A stretch of 64,000 nucleotides of DNA, from positions 470,940-534,939 of the forward strand of contig JAMAHW010000018.1 of NCBI GenBank assembly GCA_023627715.1, written 5' to 3'. The notes under the pieces were generated by a model, which saw nothing but the letters and a program-made list of their open reading frames with translations, had not been told where the DNA came from and did no database searches. The position numbers and the translations under genes are program-made. Positions within the stretch are counted from its first letter, which is position 1; each line of letters starts with the position of its first letter. The stretch is from Periconia sp. R9002. Taxonomy: Eukaryota; Ascomycota; Dothideomycetes; Pleosporales; Periconiaceae. Of the stretch, positions 47,535 through 59,846 are shown one piece after another.

Positions 47535-48777
47535 ATGGGCGTTCAAAAGCATGTTCTTCGGTCGGGAAATGGCTGTGACATACCCAAGAAGCATGATGAA
47601 GTCGGGCTAGAGTACACCGGTACGTAGCAAAAGTACCCCCGGTACAAATCCAGTAGTACAACATGAATCTTACTTAGCTCGACTCTCGCGCAGGATGGCT
47701 CTACAACGAAGCCGCAGCCGACAAGAAAGGACGAAGGTGAGAGACCTAGGGAAGAAGAAGAAGAAGAAGAAGAAGAAGAAGAAAAGCAAAGCATCTAACA
47801 TGCACCCTTCCTTCTCAGATTCGACTCGTCGGTTGGGCGCGGCGACCTCATCACCGAGATTGGCGTCGGGCGCGTCATTCGAGGTAAGATGGACTTGTTC
47901 TGATCCGCACCGCACCGCCCCAAACTCGGCCCATGTACTGACAGACGGCGGCTGTAAGGCTGGGACGAGGGCATTCTAGGCTCTACCGAGTCACCTCCCA
48001 TGTCGCTTGGCGAGAAAGCGACACTGACCATCTCCGCGTACGTAATTCTGCCTATCTTCCTGGTCCCATTGTTCCCCAATAATGCATACACATGTACCCC
48101 AATTGCCAGCAAGGCAAGTCAGTACATGTATGGAAATCCACTAACACGTTTTTCTGGGTAAACTTGTAGTGATTATGGGTACGGTGCCAAGTGAGTTTCT
48201 TCTCCTTCTTACCTCTTTCTGTCAGCCCAGGTCAATCATCCGATTGGCACACTTGGAATCGCTTTGGGATTCTTGCTTCAAAGCTTGCAAAGAATATCCG
48301 GTGATACCCTACATACCTACCTCTTACGAGATTGACAACACAGCCGACCGAACGGACATGAGGTGTTGGTCACGTTGAACCCGGGGCCGCCGCCGTACAC
48401 GCATTCGGTCGAGCCAGCAAGCATTCCCCTTCGTTTAAATGAGCATTCTTGGTCATACCGCGCAACGTCTGCCAACAATGGCTGACAATACTCCTTGTCT
48501 CTAGTGGCTTTCAGGGATTTATTCCTCCCAACTCTACGTTAGTGTTGTAAGTAATTGCATCCTCCATTCTGCGCTTTATCTTTTCAAAGGGGGGAAGGAC
48601 ATTCGTTGTCTCTCACCCTTTTTACCGCCGATGGCCTTACCTAGCCCTAGTCGGACGGACCTTCACACGTTTTCCCCATGACTTAACCCGCACATTCATC
48701 CTCACACACCAACGCTAATGACGCCTGTGTGCAGCGACGTCGAGCTCAAAGCCATCAACGGCCGGAAAGCGTATTAA
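47535..48777 (+). CDS. FPR1: FKBP12-type peptidyl-prolyl isomerase
   Basis: The model has seven exons: 47535-47619, 47694-47736, 47819-47883, 47959-48037, 48170-48190, 48505-48546 and 48735-48777, giving 125 residues. An in-frame ATG two codons upstream (47529) is an alternative start. Conserved FKBP elements are present: VGLEYTGWL, RRFDSSVGRGD, IGVGRVIRGWDEG, PMSLGEKATLTIS, DYGYGANGFQGFIPPNSTLVFD and VELKAING. The protein is a cytosolic proline isomerase and, in fungi, the receptor for FK506 and rapamycin. Exon 5 is a 21-nt microexon and introns 5 and 6 are long (314 and 188 nt). The position matching human Phe46 in the drug pocket appears to be Leu, and a short TESPP insert precedes MSLGEK. 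Intron 2 carries a (GAA)11 repeat. Confidence 0.93.
47751..47783 (+). repeat. GAA trinucleotide repeat (11 units) inside FKBP12 intron 2
   Basis: An uninterrupted (GAA)11 run lies 14 nt after the intron donor (GTGAGA at 47737) and 35 nt before the acceptor at 47818. It occupies about 40 percent of the 82-nt intron. Confidence 0.95.
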
Positions 48778-51700
48778 CGCCAACGATCCCTGGCAAGAAG
48801 CCATCAAAGCAGCAATGCTCGCCAGCGCCGTTACATATATGTCGACAACGCGCGTGGAATATCCAACCGTCCATGGGTCATCTGCTCTTTTTGTCCAACG
48901 TCTGTTTGCCCGACCGACCGCCACTTCCTTCCTCAATCATCAATCCCATCCCCATCACCATTACCCACCCCTGAACGCTTGTTTAAACGACCTACCGAGT
49001 CGAGCGTTGGTGCCCGACCCAGAATCCTTCGACATTGTCCTTTATCGTCCACCATCACATCGGCCGTCCTCGGGCGCGTTTGCTCCGATTCAAGCCGGGC
49101 GCTGCACCGAGGAGGACGGATCTTATCTCTACACCCACCACCCACCTAAGGTCGCCCGCTACCCATTTTTTGAAAGACATAAAAGCGTTGTTACATTGAT
49201 CAGTACCCTTTACGTTTCATTCCCTTGCTTTCTTTTCTATCCACGGGCGGTTCATTCGTGTCTGTCTTTTCATGTACCATCTGGATTAGACTTTTGTGGG
49301 GGTGTCAAAGGCGTTTGTTTAATCGTTGTTTCAACGAGTCAATCAATATCCCCTCTCCGTTTTTATGGTCTGCTTTCGATTCTGTCAAAAGGCGTTGCCG
49401 CTAGGATGAAAAGCAGAATGCAAAATTCATATATCTATCCAACGAATAGACAAACAAATGATAAAAGCAAATTCAAAATCCCTCTCAGCCTGTCTCCGTG
49501 TGTGTCGATTGGAAACCACCTACCACCCTCTACATCCCTCCTCCTCCTCCTCGGGATATGCATACATGGAGCAAGAGCGGGTGGCATCTTCGGTCCGTCC
49601 TCCAAACTCGTCTCCAGAAACATGATGTGCTCGTCCGTCAAACCCAACCCATTCCACCAAACAAACAAAAAAAAACATGCTCACCTCGCTCTCCCTCCAC
49701 TCAACAGCCAACATGTAAGTCGCACGTAACCGGCTACCAACTGACCAACACACTCACTCTACCCTCCCTTCGCGCTCTCTCGCTCTCTCGCTTGCGGACC
49801 GGACCCCACCGCGCGCATGCGGCATCTATCTTGCGAATGTTCGGCAAGCCGAATTCTTCATGCGTCGTCTTCCCCCTTTCCCTCCCCCCCCCTGCCGTTT
49901 GCGGGACGGTTGGTGCCAGATGGGGATTTTTATGCAAAAATCCAAGGAGGGCAAGCCATCAATTGTACATGTACGTATCATACGCATGTACCTCTCGATC
50001 CAATGGCAATAAAAAAAATCCCCGCTCGTTTGGTGCGCATACATACTTGTAGCATATGCACATGTCATGTAATGTACAATGCTGCTTGCCGCCATTCGTT
50101 TGGGGTCCTTGTTTTGCATTTGCATGGACTTACATTCCCATGTATGTTGCATGTTCTATACAAGATTACGTGGTTGGGTAGGTACGTGTGCCGTATTAGG
50201 CGTGCGTGCGTACTTATACGGCGAATGTGGCGGGCAGACGGGCGGGTAAGGATGGAAGGATGGATGCAGATTTGTTTGGGGATGTTTGTTGTTCTGAAGT
50301 TTGGTGTGTAGGTAGGTGGGTAAGGAGGGTGAGAGAAGCGATTCGTGTTTTCCTACGTGCTTGAGCCTTGCTGTTTCCTTCTCGCACGAGATGTAATGTG
50401 TATTTGGTTTGCAGTTGGATGGATATCAAGGCTCATTTGATGCACGCATATACGTGCGGTAGACGTACTTGGGATTGATGGTGTACGGCGTGTGTATCTG
50501 CGGTGTACATGTCGGTCTCAGTCGCGAAATGTACTGAAACTTGTTTGTATACCTAGGTCACTAGATAAAAAGCGAGCGTGTACCCTTGGAAATGCCTACA
50601 TTTCGTTTTGTTTGAGTTTGTATTCATGGACGAGACGAGCAAACTGTCCATGACAGGCAAGTGACAAGGTGCGCAGGCCTAACGAAAACGCTCCGTTTCT
50701 TTTTCCGAATTAAGTGACCATCTGATTCTTTTGCAAAAGGTACCGAACCTCCTTCTTTTTTTCTTCGAAAGTTGTGACGGGGAGAATGTAGGAGTGAAGA
50801 AAAAAGATACATGGGTAAGTACCTAGGTACCCAGGTATGTTTGCGTGCCAGGGTACTCTTAGTCTACACAAGCTCTACAGAAAGGGAAAGTACAAGTACC
50901 CTACCCTACCTCCTTCTACCTGAGCTTGTTGTACGTCACGTCACTAATCTCACACCGATCAACCCGCAACCACCCTCCAAACGACCCCTCAGCAATCCCT
51001 TCCTGCCCCGTCCTCTCTTGCCAAATCCACACCCCCATGTCATCAATCGTCCATCTATCTATCTAAGACGTCAAGCGTAAGACGGAAGGAGTCGAGGAAA
51101 GCGGACGGGCCGTTTCTCACGCTGCTCTCATTCCCTGCTCGATTCCTTGCTTATCTTATGAAGGGAAGATGGGAGGGAGGCCTGGGTGTGTGTATGTACG
51201 TATGGGCGGTTTAGTGCCGAGATTGTTGTCCCTTTGCTCCGCGTGAGGGCTTCGGAGGATGCGTGGATGGGAGGGGTGGTTATATTATCGAGGAAATAGA
51301 ATAAATACTCAATACGTTCCCAATTCAACAACTTGATAGTTGCATCATCTCGGGAGACACTGAGTGCGTGATGTCTGTCAGACTCCGCCAACATTTTCCA
51401 TTATTCCCACGCACACAAAAATGCACATCTCCATCGGCGCCGTAACCTTCGTATCGAGGTCCAGCCCAAATCGGCCCTCGCTACCACAACTCTACAATCA
51501 CAGCGGACAAAATAGGTACACGGGATCGAAGCCACATGCACATGCCAAGTTCCCAACCTCCAGTCCGCTAGCAGTCCTTCTTTCGCGTTTCTCGTTCGTC
51601 TTCATGAATCCCTGCCGAGGGGACGTTTAAGGCCCCGCAGATACGAAATCATCTAGATTCTGCAGCTAACAAAGGTTCTGGTCTTTTGATGCACGGAGGC

Positions 51701-54700
51701 TACACGCCACCGGGACGTTTGCATTCTGCATTTTGCTTTTGTACGGAGTGTTCAATCAATGATAACGTCTTTCTTTTGTTTTTCTTTATTTCGTTTAATT
51801 TGTAGGATTGTGATTGCGTATTGCCAGAGTGCCTGACAAATACAAGGATATGGATTGGGCAGAGATATTAGAATAAGATAGATTGGTTTGGAGCTGCTAC
51901 GATAGGGGTATGATGTAATTTTACCAGTGTTCGTTCATGGGTGGCGGTTAGTGGATATGCGTATGGAGACATGGTTATGGTCAGTCCAGAGGCAGTGGAG
52001 GGGAAAATGCGGCGGCGGGGCGTGTGAGAATTGCGTTTCTTTGGTGGGGCAGACATTACTGCCGGTCGGTACATGAATCTTCGCAATCATGCTTTGAAGG
52101 AGGGCATGTTGCCATTGACCTACTTCATCGATCGATGTGGGCAGAGAGAGAGAGTGCGTGTGTGTGCATGTAGGCCCCCCGGCGGCCGCGCCGTTCGATA
52201 TCCGAACGCACATCTACCCGTGCTCGCCTCGAAACCGAAACCGATAACATTGCAGTATCGTGAGCACCCAGTTCAATTGACCACGCCGAAGTATATGAGT
52301 GCAGATACGGCGGGGGACGTATATGTGGGTCAGACGGGGAAGTCGTCGAAAGTGGGTCCTTGTTTCTCTCACGGTGTGTATGTGTTGACGTTTTTGCTGG
52401 GCATATGTAGGATCAATGTTGGTGCGTGTATTGATATATCTTGCTTGACCTGGCGCTTCGCTCCGGTCGTCGATGTGCTCGTGTCTGTAGTCAGCGGCAA
52501 TTCAGCAGAGAAGAACAAAAGAGCAGACTGTCCAGGAGACGAGACAAGAGGAACCCTGATGCGGCATACGGATGGGTTCCGCTGACCCGCGGCGTCTTGC
52601 GACGTACCATGAGGAAAACAAGAATCACGACCAGGAAAAAAAAACTTTGTTCAAAAAAGAACCCAATCCAGACCATTTCGCGGTGCAGCCGCGGTATGCT
52701 GCTCCTGTGCCCGGTAGGTTATGGCCCGCCTGTTTGATCAATGACGGCTGGGGCCGGCGGGGTTTGTAGTATCGTTCACCGTTTAATGCACCTAGAGAAA
52801 GGCGTACGTATATGTCGTCAAACCGCGTAGGGATCATGAACCCAGGAGTCTGGGTCGGGGTACGACGTTGTGTAGTGGCGTTGGTGGGTGTCGGTATGTG
52901 TGTCTGTGACTGGTGGGCGGGAATGCGAAGCTTTGGCTTACCAAGCCAGCCTCTCCAACAAGTTAACCTGTTCTAGGTATTGCAGGTTTGCGTCCCAAGA
53001 ATCGTTCGGGCGATGGGATATGGAATGCTGTCTCGGCCTTTTTGTCGCCGTATTTCTATTGTTGGGAGACGTTGTCGATAGGAGGACGTGTTAATGTCAG
53101 GATGGCGGTGTTTGGGTGATTCGGTATATCTCCAGCCAGTGAGCAGGGCCTTCCGGCTATCATCTTAGCCGATAAACCCGGCAACACTTCTGTGGGTGTG
53201 GGTGTGGGTGTATGGTGCGAAGTACTCGGTCCTTCCATCCCGAATACCTACATAAGTACCCTTCACATGTATTGATGCAATCTATAGCCAAGTGCGTCAC
53301 TTCAACGCTCTCGCCGTGATCGGTGAAGAGCTCAATTGCGCCCTCTCATTCGCTTGGTGTTTGATGCGAATAGTTGGGCTGCGAAGTGTTGAGGAGGAGA
53401 GCAGAGAGGCGGAACCACATTGGTCACGCGAGGACAGAGGGTGATTGTCGGTCACAATTTCCCAATACATACCTGAGGTACTCTCTGTCGACTGGATGTT
53501 TGTGCGCGGCGACGTGCTTGGTCTATGGACGTCTCTGGCTATGTTTGTCTTTGTCCGAGCAGGGGAAAAAAACGGAGGACTCTTTTTCTTTTTCTTTTTC
53601 TTTTTTCTTATTTGATTTTACCGCGATAGCCCTCCCAGCCCCGATGAAGTGGATACATACAGAGTGTGAAAGGGTTCATGTGAGGTCCCCACAGCCTCCT
53701 CTCCTGCATGGCTGCACAGTTATGTTTGTACCACAACTGCACCGAAGACTTGGCAATAGACTGCATGGGGAAGGCGGAGCCATTATCGGAGTACATTTAT
53801 TTATACATACATATGCATTCATACAGAACTGCATGGTTTACTGGCCTTTTCACGTGGAAAGCGTTCCAGCGGTTTCAGATGTCCCTTACTAATAAACAAC
53901 ACGTGATAGACTCGTATTGCCTGTGTACATATGTAACTATCATACATTCTGCTTTTTAGTTATACATCTGGATTGGTGGATGGTGGCATCCAAAAGCCAA
54001 AAGTTTCCCACTCGGATCACTGATATCGTCTTGCCACCATAAAAACCACTTGATGACAAGCAGACTCAGATACACGGCTGCAGGTCGTTGTGAATTGTGA
54101 TCGATATGTGCTTGTTCGCCATTGCGGATTTGATCTTCATACAAACACACATGCATGTATTCCATGACTGCCCATTTTAAACCCACATCAATCCAGATGT
54201 CAATACATGTAATATAGCACATGTTGAGTGCTGTTTTACCAGTACGTTCTCATACTAACCGGGGCAACACCCACCCTTTACGTATGAACAAAACACCTAT
54301 AGGCACTGCTTCTACATACCATCAGTTCCGCCCTTTCTTCTCCGCCCCCACTTCTGGCCCAGCGTTGTCTCACACATTGATTGTTACAACAGATAGTTAT
54401 ATCGTTCCATGTACAAAATATCGTTGTATATTTCTCTTCCTACTTTTCTTCTATCTTGTCTTATACTGATGAAAAAAAGACCCGAGGCACATTTCCTGCG
54501 GGGCAAGGCGCTCCTTCCGAGTCTAGTCGATCACTCATGGGCTACTCTCACGATCTTCAAAAAAACTGCGCCGCCTCCTTACCCTCCACGACAATAATAA
54601 TCTTTCCAACCCATCTCCTATCCAAAATACGCAGCTAGATCCACGGACTAAGCCCCAAACGACTCTGATTCGCAGCAGGACCCGCGCTGTCACTACCTCT

Positions 54701-55221
54701 ATAATTTTCACTATGGCTAAGCGCCCGCGAGGGTGGCTCTCCACTACGCGAAGCGCCGCACTGACCGTGAAGCGTTCCCGAGCGCTTGAACCTGCATGAG
54801 GCTCATCTCGAGACTGCCTTTTCTGTGGAGATACTAACGGTGTTTATACTTTGAGACTCTTCCAACCGCTGGTGAGGCTGGGCAGTGTGCTGTGCCGCAA
54901 TTCATGTCATGATCACACTATGAAGTCCGAGGATATGCATGATGGGGGGCTCAAAGGCTGCGTCTTAAGAATGAGCATGTTGCATCGTCTTGCATCGCAC
55001 CAATCCTTTTGGATTCCCGAGTTTCATTCTGTTGTTTCCTTCCTCTGGATCCTTTTGGCGCAGTTTCTACTGGAGTTTCTGGAAAGTTTCACTCAGCACA
55101 GCCACGGCGCAGCTTTCCAACGCTGTTTAATGCGAGGTTTCGACTGTTGCAACTGTTGGTTCCAATGGTGAACGCCATTCACTCTAGGAGCCCTGTGTCT
55201 CCTTTACGGAATTCCTTTTTC
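48778..55221. other. Long gene-poor stretch
   Basis: I see no supportable gene in these 6.4 kb. The longest ORFs are 304 aa (48815-49729, overlapping the FKBP 3' region, low-complexity and Ser/Pro/His-rich) and 184 aa (52031-52585), without recognisable domains. The stretch contains many GTACATGT/ACATGTAC words (49965-50160), TAGGTA words (about 50308 and 50820), a CTTTTT repeat (about 53582-53606) and CATACATA words (53800-53820). The part nearest 55.2 kb is probably the upstream region of the DUF3433-type gene. Confidence 0.4.
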
Positions 55222-58200
55222 ATGCCAACAAAAAGACAAAATAACACCACCACCGCCCCCGTTTCAAATCAAGTCTCGCCCATACAATCTCCGGTACAAT
55301 CACCAAATGGACAGCCTGCCGCTCAACCAAATGGTAGGCATGACCCACTCTCACTGTTTTTGCATGCATATTTAAGTAAGCTCAGTGCAATCTTCGAATA
55401 AAATCCAAACAGACTGGAAACCCTTCACCCTTCGTTGGTATTTTTTGCTGTTGCCATTACTGGCCAGCCTAAGCTTCAGTATTGCCCTGGCCTACCTGAG
55501 CTGGTTCTCTACCAAAAACTACGGCCTTGGAAAAGACGATGGCTCTTCTTCTATCTTATTCGGTTGGCGGTTTACTCCCACACTCATCGCGGTCTTATAC
55601 ACGCAAACGGTAGTGATTCTATTCGAAGATCTCAAGCGAACCGAACCATTTGCACGATTGGCAAAGCCTCCACCTGATGGTGCAAGCGCTTATGGCACCG
55701 TGCTACAGGCTCCAAAAGCTTAGTGGGCCATACTCATTGACCTAACCTTCAGGCGCAAGCGCGTAGGAAAATCTAGCTGGGCTTTGATATGCAGTGCAAT
55801 TGTATACACAATTGCGCTTCTAGCTATCTCGCCGTTGTCTTCTGCCCTTCTGACTTCAGAAGAAGTTGAAGTCCCCACGACCGTGGAATTTATGGCACTC
55901 GCACCAGAATCAGGCAAACCACTTTCACTTGACACGACACGAGAGGCGTATTTTCGAACCGTTGCAGCACTGACCAGAAATGTCTCCACATCTGCGTGGA
56001 CATCTGATACTTCCTTGACTTTCCCATTTTGGCCATCAACGGAAAAGCTCCAACTAGAGCCGGAACTGATATCCTCTTTTGGATCCTGGAAAGCCGAATC
56101 AACGAACTTGGCTTTTGACTTTTCTTGTCAGCACATGACATTGGAGAAAACGGAGATCCGGATGCAGAAATGGGTTGGTTATGAGATGACGGACCGGAAG
56201 TTTAACGGCACAACTCCTATGGTCTCATATGTCTTAACTTCGGCAGACAAATGCAGATACGAGCTCGATGGTGAGGTGTTCCCGTCTCTAAAAATCTACC
56301 ATCTACCCTCATGGGATACAAGACTATAAGCTTAGGTACTTAGTTCATACGAACATTCCACTGACTTCGCGAATAATGCATCCTGCGCGAAGCATCGCTT
56401 ACAATGGAGGTCTCATTTGGGCAAACACCACCTCTTACCCCGTGGACCGGGCTAATGTCATCAATCTTGAACATGCCATTATTGATGCGAACTTATCTTC
56501 CGACAGCCCATGGGCACGTGTACAATCATCAAAAGAATGTCATGACCGCGAGATAATTCTAATTAGCACTCCCTGGACAACACCCATAAAACGATATGTA
56601 AACGAGCCGTTCTGGCCAAACGACACATACACCCAATCGCCGGACTTCCGCATGAGAGCGCTTCTATGTGATGCTGGAATATCTAGTGCGAAAAAGACTA
56701 CAACAGTCAATATGTCACCAGGTTCTCCGCCGAACCTACAAAGCGTGGCAAGAGGTGACACAAATGGTACACAACCTTTCCAATCTGTCAATTTCACCAA
56801 GTTCCAAGAACTAAGTCTCAGACACTATGATTGGAGGGGATATGTTGACGACAGTTGGCGAGATGCTTCGCGGCTGGATCAACCCCCTGGTCTTTTAGAT
56901 GGCGATCCCTCGCAATGGGATGTCCAAAAGCTAATACTGCGACAGCCTGACATCACAGGTATGGGCATGCTGCTGGGTCCCTTTTGGAAATGGAATCTTA
57001 TAAGTATCATTAATGACCCAGCCTTTACGTAGAAGGCCGCTGGGGTTAAGGGTCGTTTTCTAATGGAAATCTTGCGGAATTCTCTGTCAGATTCTCAGCT
57101 CATGAAAACAGAAAAGCTTTCAGGAGAGGTCACTACTGTCGAAAAACGAGTCGTTGTAGTGCGGGAGATTGGCATTGCATTGAGCGTTTTGTTTGGGGCA
57201 TCGTGTGTTCTTTTGATGATCATTCTGTGGACTTCCCGTCTTTCTGTGCGGCCCCTGAACCTGCCAACCGATCCAGGAAGCACGGTTGGCATGAGTACGC
57301 TACTGAACCCTCGTTTGGCGTCCAGGCATACTTTTAGAAGGTTACATGGCGCAATAAAGAACGACATTCTCTCTACTCTCGGCCCTTACAAATTCATGAC
57401 AGCAAGCTCCACAATCTTCGAGGGTAACAGTCCAACCACATTAAACACAAGTAAGTCAATGATCTATTACTGTTGTGACTCGGCTAAGGGTTCAATCAGA
57501 CCCAACGAAAAAGAAAAGGAAAGTGAAAAGCAACTGGAGACCTCGTGTACTTCATTTGAGATACTTATTTGCACTGGGTGTATTCCTTGCCCTAGTTGCG
57601 ACTGCCTTGTTGGTGCTCATCACATTTTCGTCAAAGTCCCAGCTTTACCAGAAAGCATTCGTTTACCAAACCGATCTTGCCAAATTTGGGCTGAGTATTT
57701 CAACATTCGCACCAATATCTGTCGCACCCACCGTGGTCAGTATTCTCATCAGCTTGTGGTGGGACCAGATCGACATGACGTTCCGCCTTCTTCAACCCTA
57801 CATCTCAATGTCAAGTGCACCTACACCAATCTCCTCCAGTTCCGGATTAAGTTACCGCTCGAAAACCTGGATTGGGGCTGCTATCAAAGCCGCCCGAAAT
57901 CGGCATTGGGTCCTGTGTCTTGTTGCAATCGGGAGTACGCTCAGCCAAGTGCTAACCGTTTCGATGTCCGCCATGTTTGAGCGAGAGGCACACAACTCAC
58001 ACACCAACATCGTTCTCAACAGAACCCTCGAAGCTCGTCAATTGCCTCTGGTCACCAATATTCAGGTAGTGGGTGACACCGAGCTACTTTTCACAAATCC
58101 CGGACGTGATCCTATCGGGACAAAGAATTACTTTCACGACATTGTCCGGAATGCTACCATCGAGCCCCTCTTTTCAGGTGCGTCCTTTATTTGGCACGAC

Positions 58201-59846
58201 TTATGGATATATTTTCTATTGTTCATGCAACTAACAATCACATTGAAAGATACCTACGACAATTGGCTCTATGATGCCCCGATCAGAGTTCTGGTTAACG
58301 CCTCTGAAATGCGTTGGAGTTACGATACGTGGAGCTTCGCCCTGTTGATCTTTTGAACATTCCCACAGCGGATTCAGTTGTCACTAGTGTGAAGCAGACG
58401 ACCAAATTCCCTTCGACAAATGTTACCCTCAGGACTACCGCCATGCGAGCTCGGCTGGATTGTAAGCAGGTCGATGAGATTGCGAACAGGTCATTATGGC
58501 TCGAATATGTGGATGCTCAGACAATGAACGAGACGGTTAGCAGTAACACAAGGCTTCCCTTCAACTTTACTGATGGGTACCGAATTACTAACACACTATT
58601 CGCTAATACATCATCTGCAACCTCACTGTTAGGCCAGAGCAAGTATCCTGTTGGATGCTGCTTAAATGGCACGTACAGCAATCCGCAAAGGGCTGTAGTG
58701 GGTTATTGGTCTGCCATCAACAGGAACGACACCAGCAGGGCAGAAGCATATCGTCTCTATGGAGACAATAAAGAATCTCCATCGTTCATGACGAAATGGT
58801 CAGTTGGGAAACCACGAGCTTTCTACGATATATACGGGAATGCAGCTGGGCCTTTAATCTTCGAGGAGCCGCCCACTTTACAAGCTGCACTGTGCAGACC
58901 AGTCATTGAGTCAGCAGAGGCAAGAGTTTCCATTGATAAATCCAGTCAAATGATACAATCATATGAGCTTTTAGGAGAAACTACAGCAATGGACTCTGCC
59001 TGGTATGAAAACTATGTCCGCCACGATACGGCCGGCTCAGATACTCATTTCAACCCGAATTATACGGGAAATCTGAACATTACGGCATCTATGGGACTCC
59101 TGTTCTTGGACACACTTTTAACAGCTTCAACTCGGCAGCGCGGTAGCGCACGGGGGTACGAGGGGATCGATAGCGAATGGTTCGTATACCGCCAAAAAGA
59201 ACAGGGACTCAACATGGACCTGATCACGTACACCATGTACACACTGGCAAATAAAGACCCAGAGGCTCTATTGGATTACACAACCTTAGTAACCAAGGCC
59301 AACCGCACATTCCAAGCTTTCTTCCAGCAATACATTAACAATAAGTTGACCATGGAGGAAGGGTCGGCGGGATACCAAAGGATTGATGCCAGCCTGAAAG
59401 AGATTGGGCCAGCGGTGGATTATAACGGCACAGCTATACCCAATTCTTTGTATCCGAGCCTCAACACCGATCGCACTATGGACGCTGTGGTGTACAATCG
59501 GATTCAGATACTCCACATGAGCCCGCTGGCGACATATCTCGCAGTCGTAATCATCGTATGGCTCATGGCTATAACTGCGATTGTAGCCGCGCTGCAGCGC
59601 AGGTACACGAGCACGATGTTACGCAATGTGGAGCTGATGGCTGACGTGCTGGTACTTGTCGCGGGCAGTGAGAACTTCTTGGAACTCGTGCAGGAAAAAG
59701 GTCCAGCTTTGAAGAGAGACAGAAACACAATGACGCAGCTCGGATGGTTCAGAGGAAGAGATGGCGAAGTAAGATGGGGTGTGGAGGTTGTGGGTGGGAG
59801 GAATGCGGTGGACTGGGTCGATGCTCCCATGAAACGATTCGCATGA
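55222..59846 (+). pseudogene. DUF3433-type multi-pass membrane protein gene with two in-frame amber codons
   Basis: Frame can be followed through 55222-55333, 55413-56270, 56344-57450, 57500-58177, 58250-58312 and 58369-59846, about 1,432 codons. The introns are 49-79 nt. The 58178-58249 intron is a multiple of three but has a perfect CTAAC branch point. A start at 55165 is also possible. Only two interruptions remain, TAG at 55721-55723 and TAG at 57030-57032. Both have the same reading frame and protein-like sequence on each side. The layout is a repeated unit of membrane segments and an N-glycosylation-rich outer domain (WYFLLLPLLASLSFSIALAY; IGIALSVLFGASCVLLMIIL; then LFALGVFLALVATALLVLI; final PLATYLAVVIIVWLMAITAI). 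I recognise this as the fungal DUF3433 architecture, function unknown. It may be a recent pseudogene, contain recoded stops, or have assembly errors. Confidence 0.75.

Noticed and set aside
48815..49729. 304-aa ORF on the plus strand
   Set aside because: It begins inside the last FKBP12 exon region without its own leader, is rich in Ser, Pro and His with no domain, and looks like a chance open frame.
51128..51394. Minus-strand ORF with a WD40-like ALSVSRDDATIKLLNWE string
   Set aside because: It is a single short match with no neighbouring repeat blades and a low-complexity continuation, so chance resemblance is more likely.
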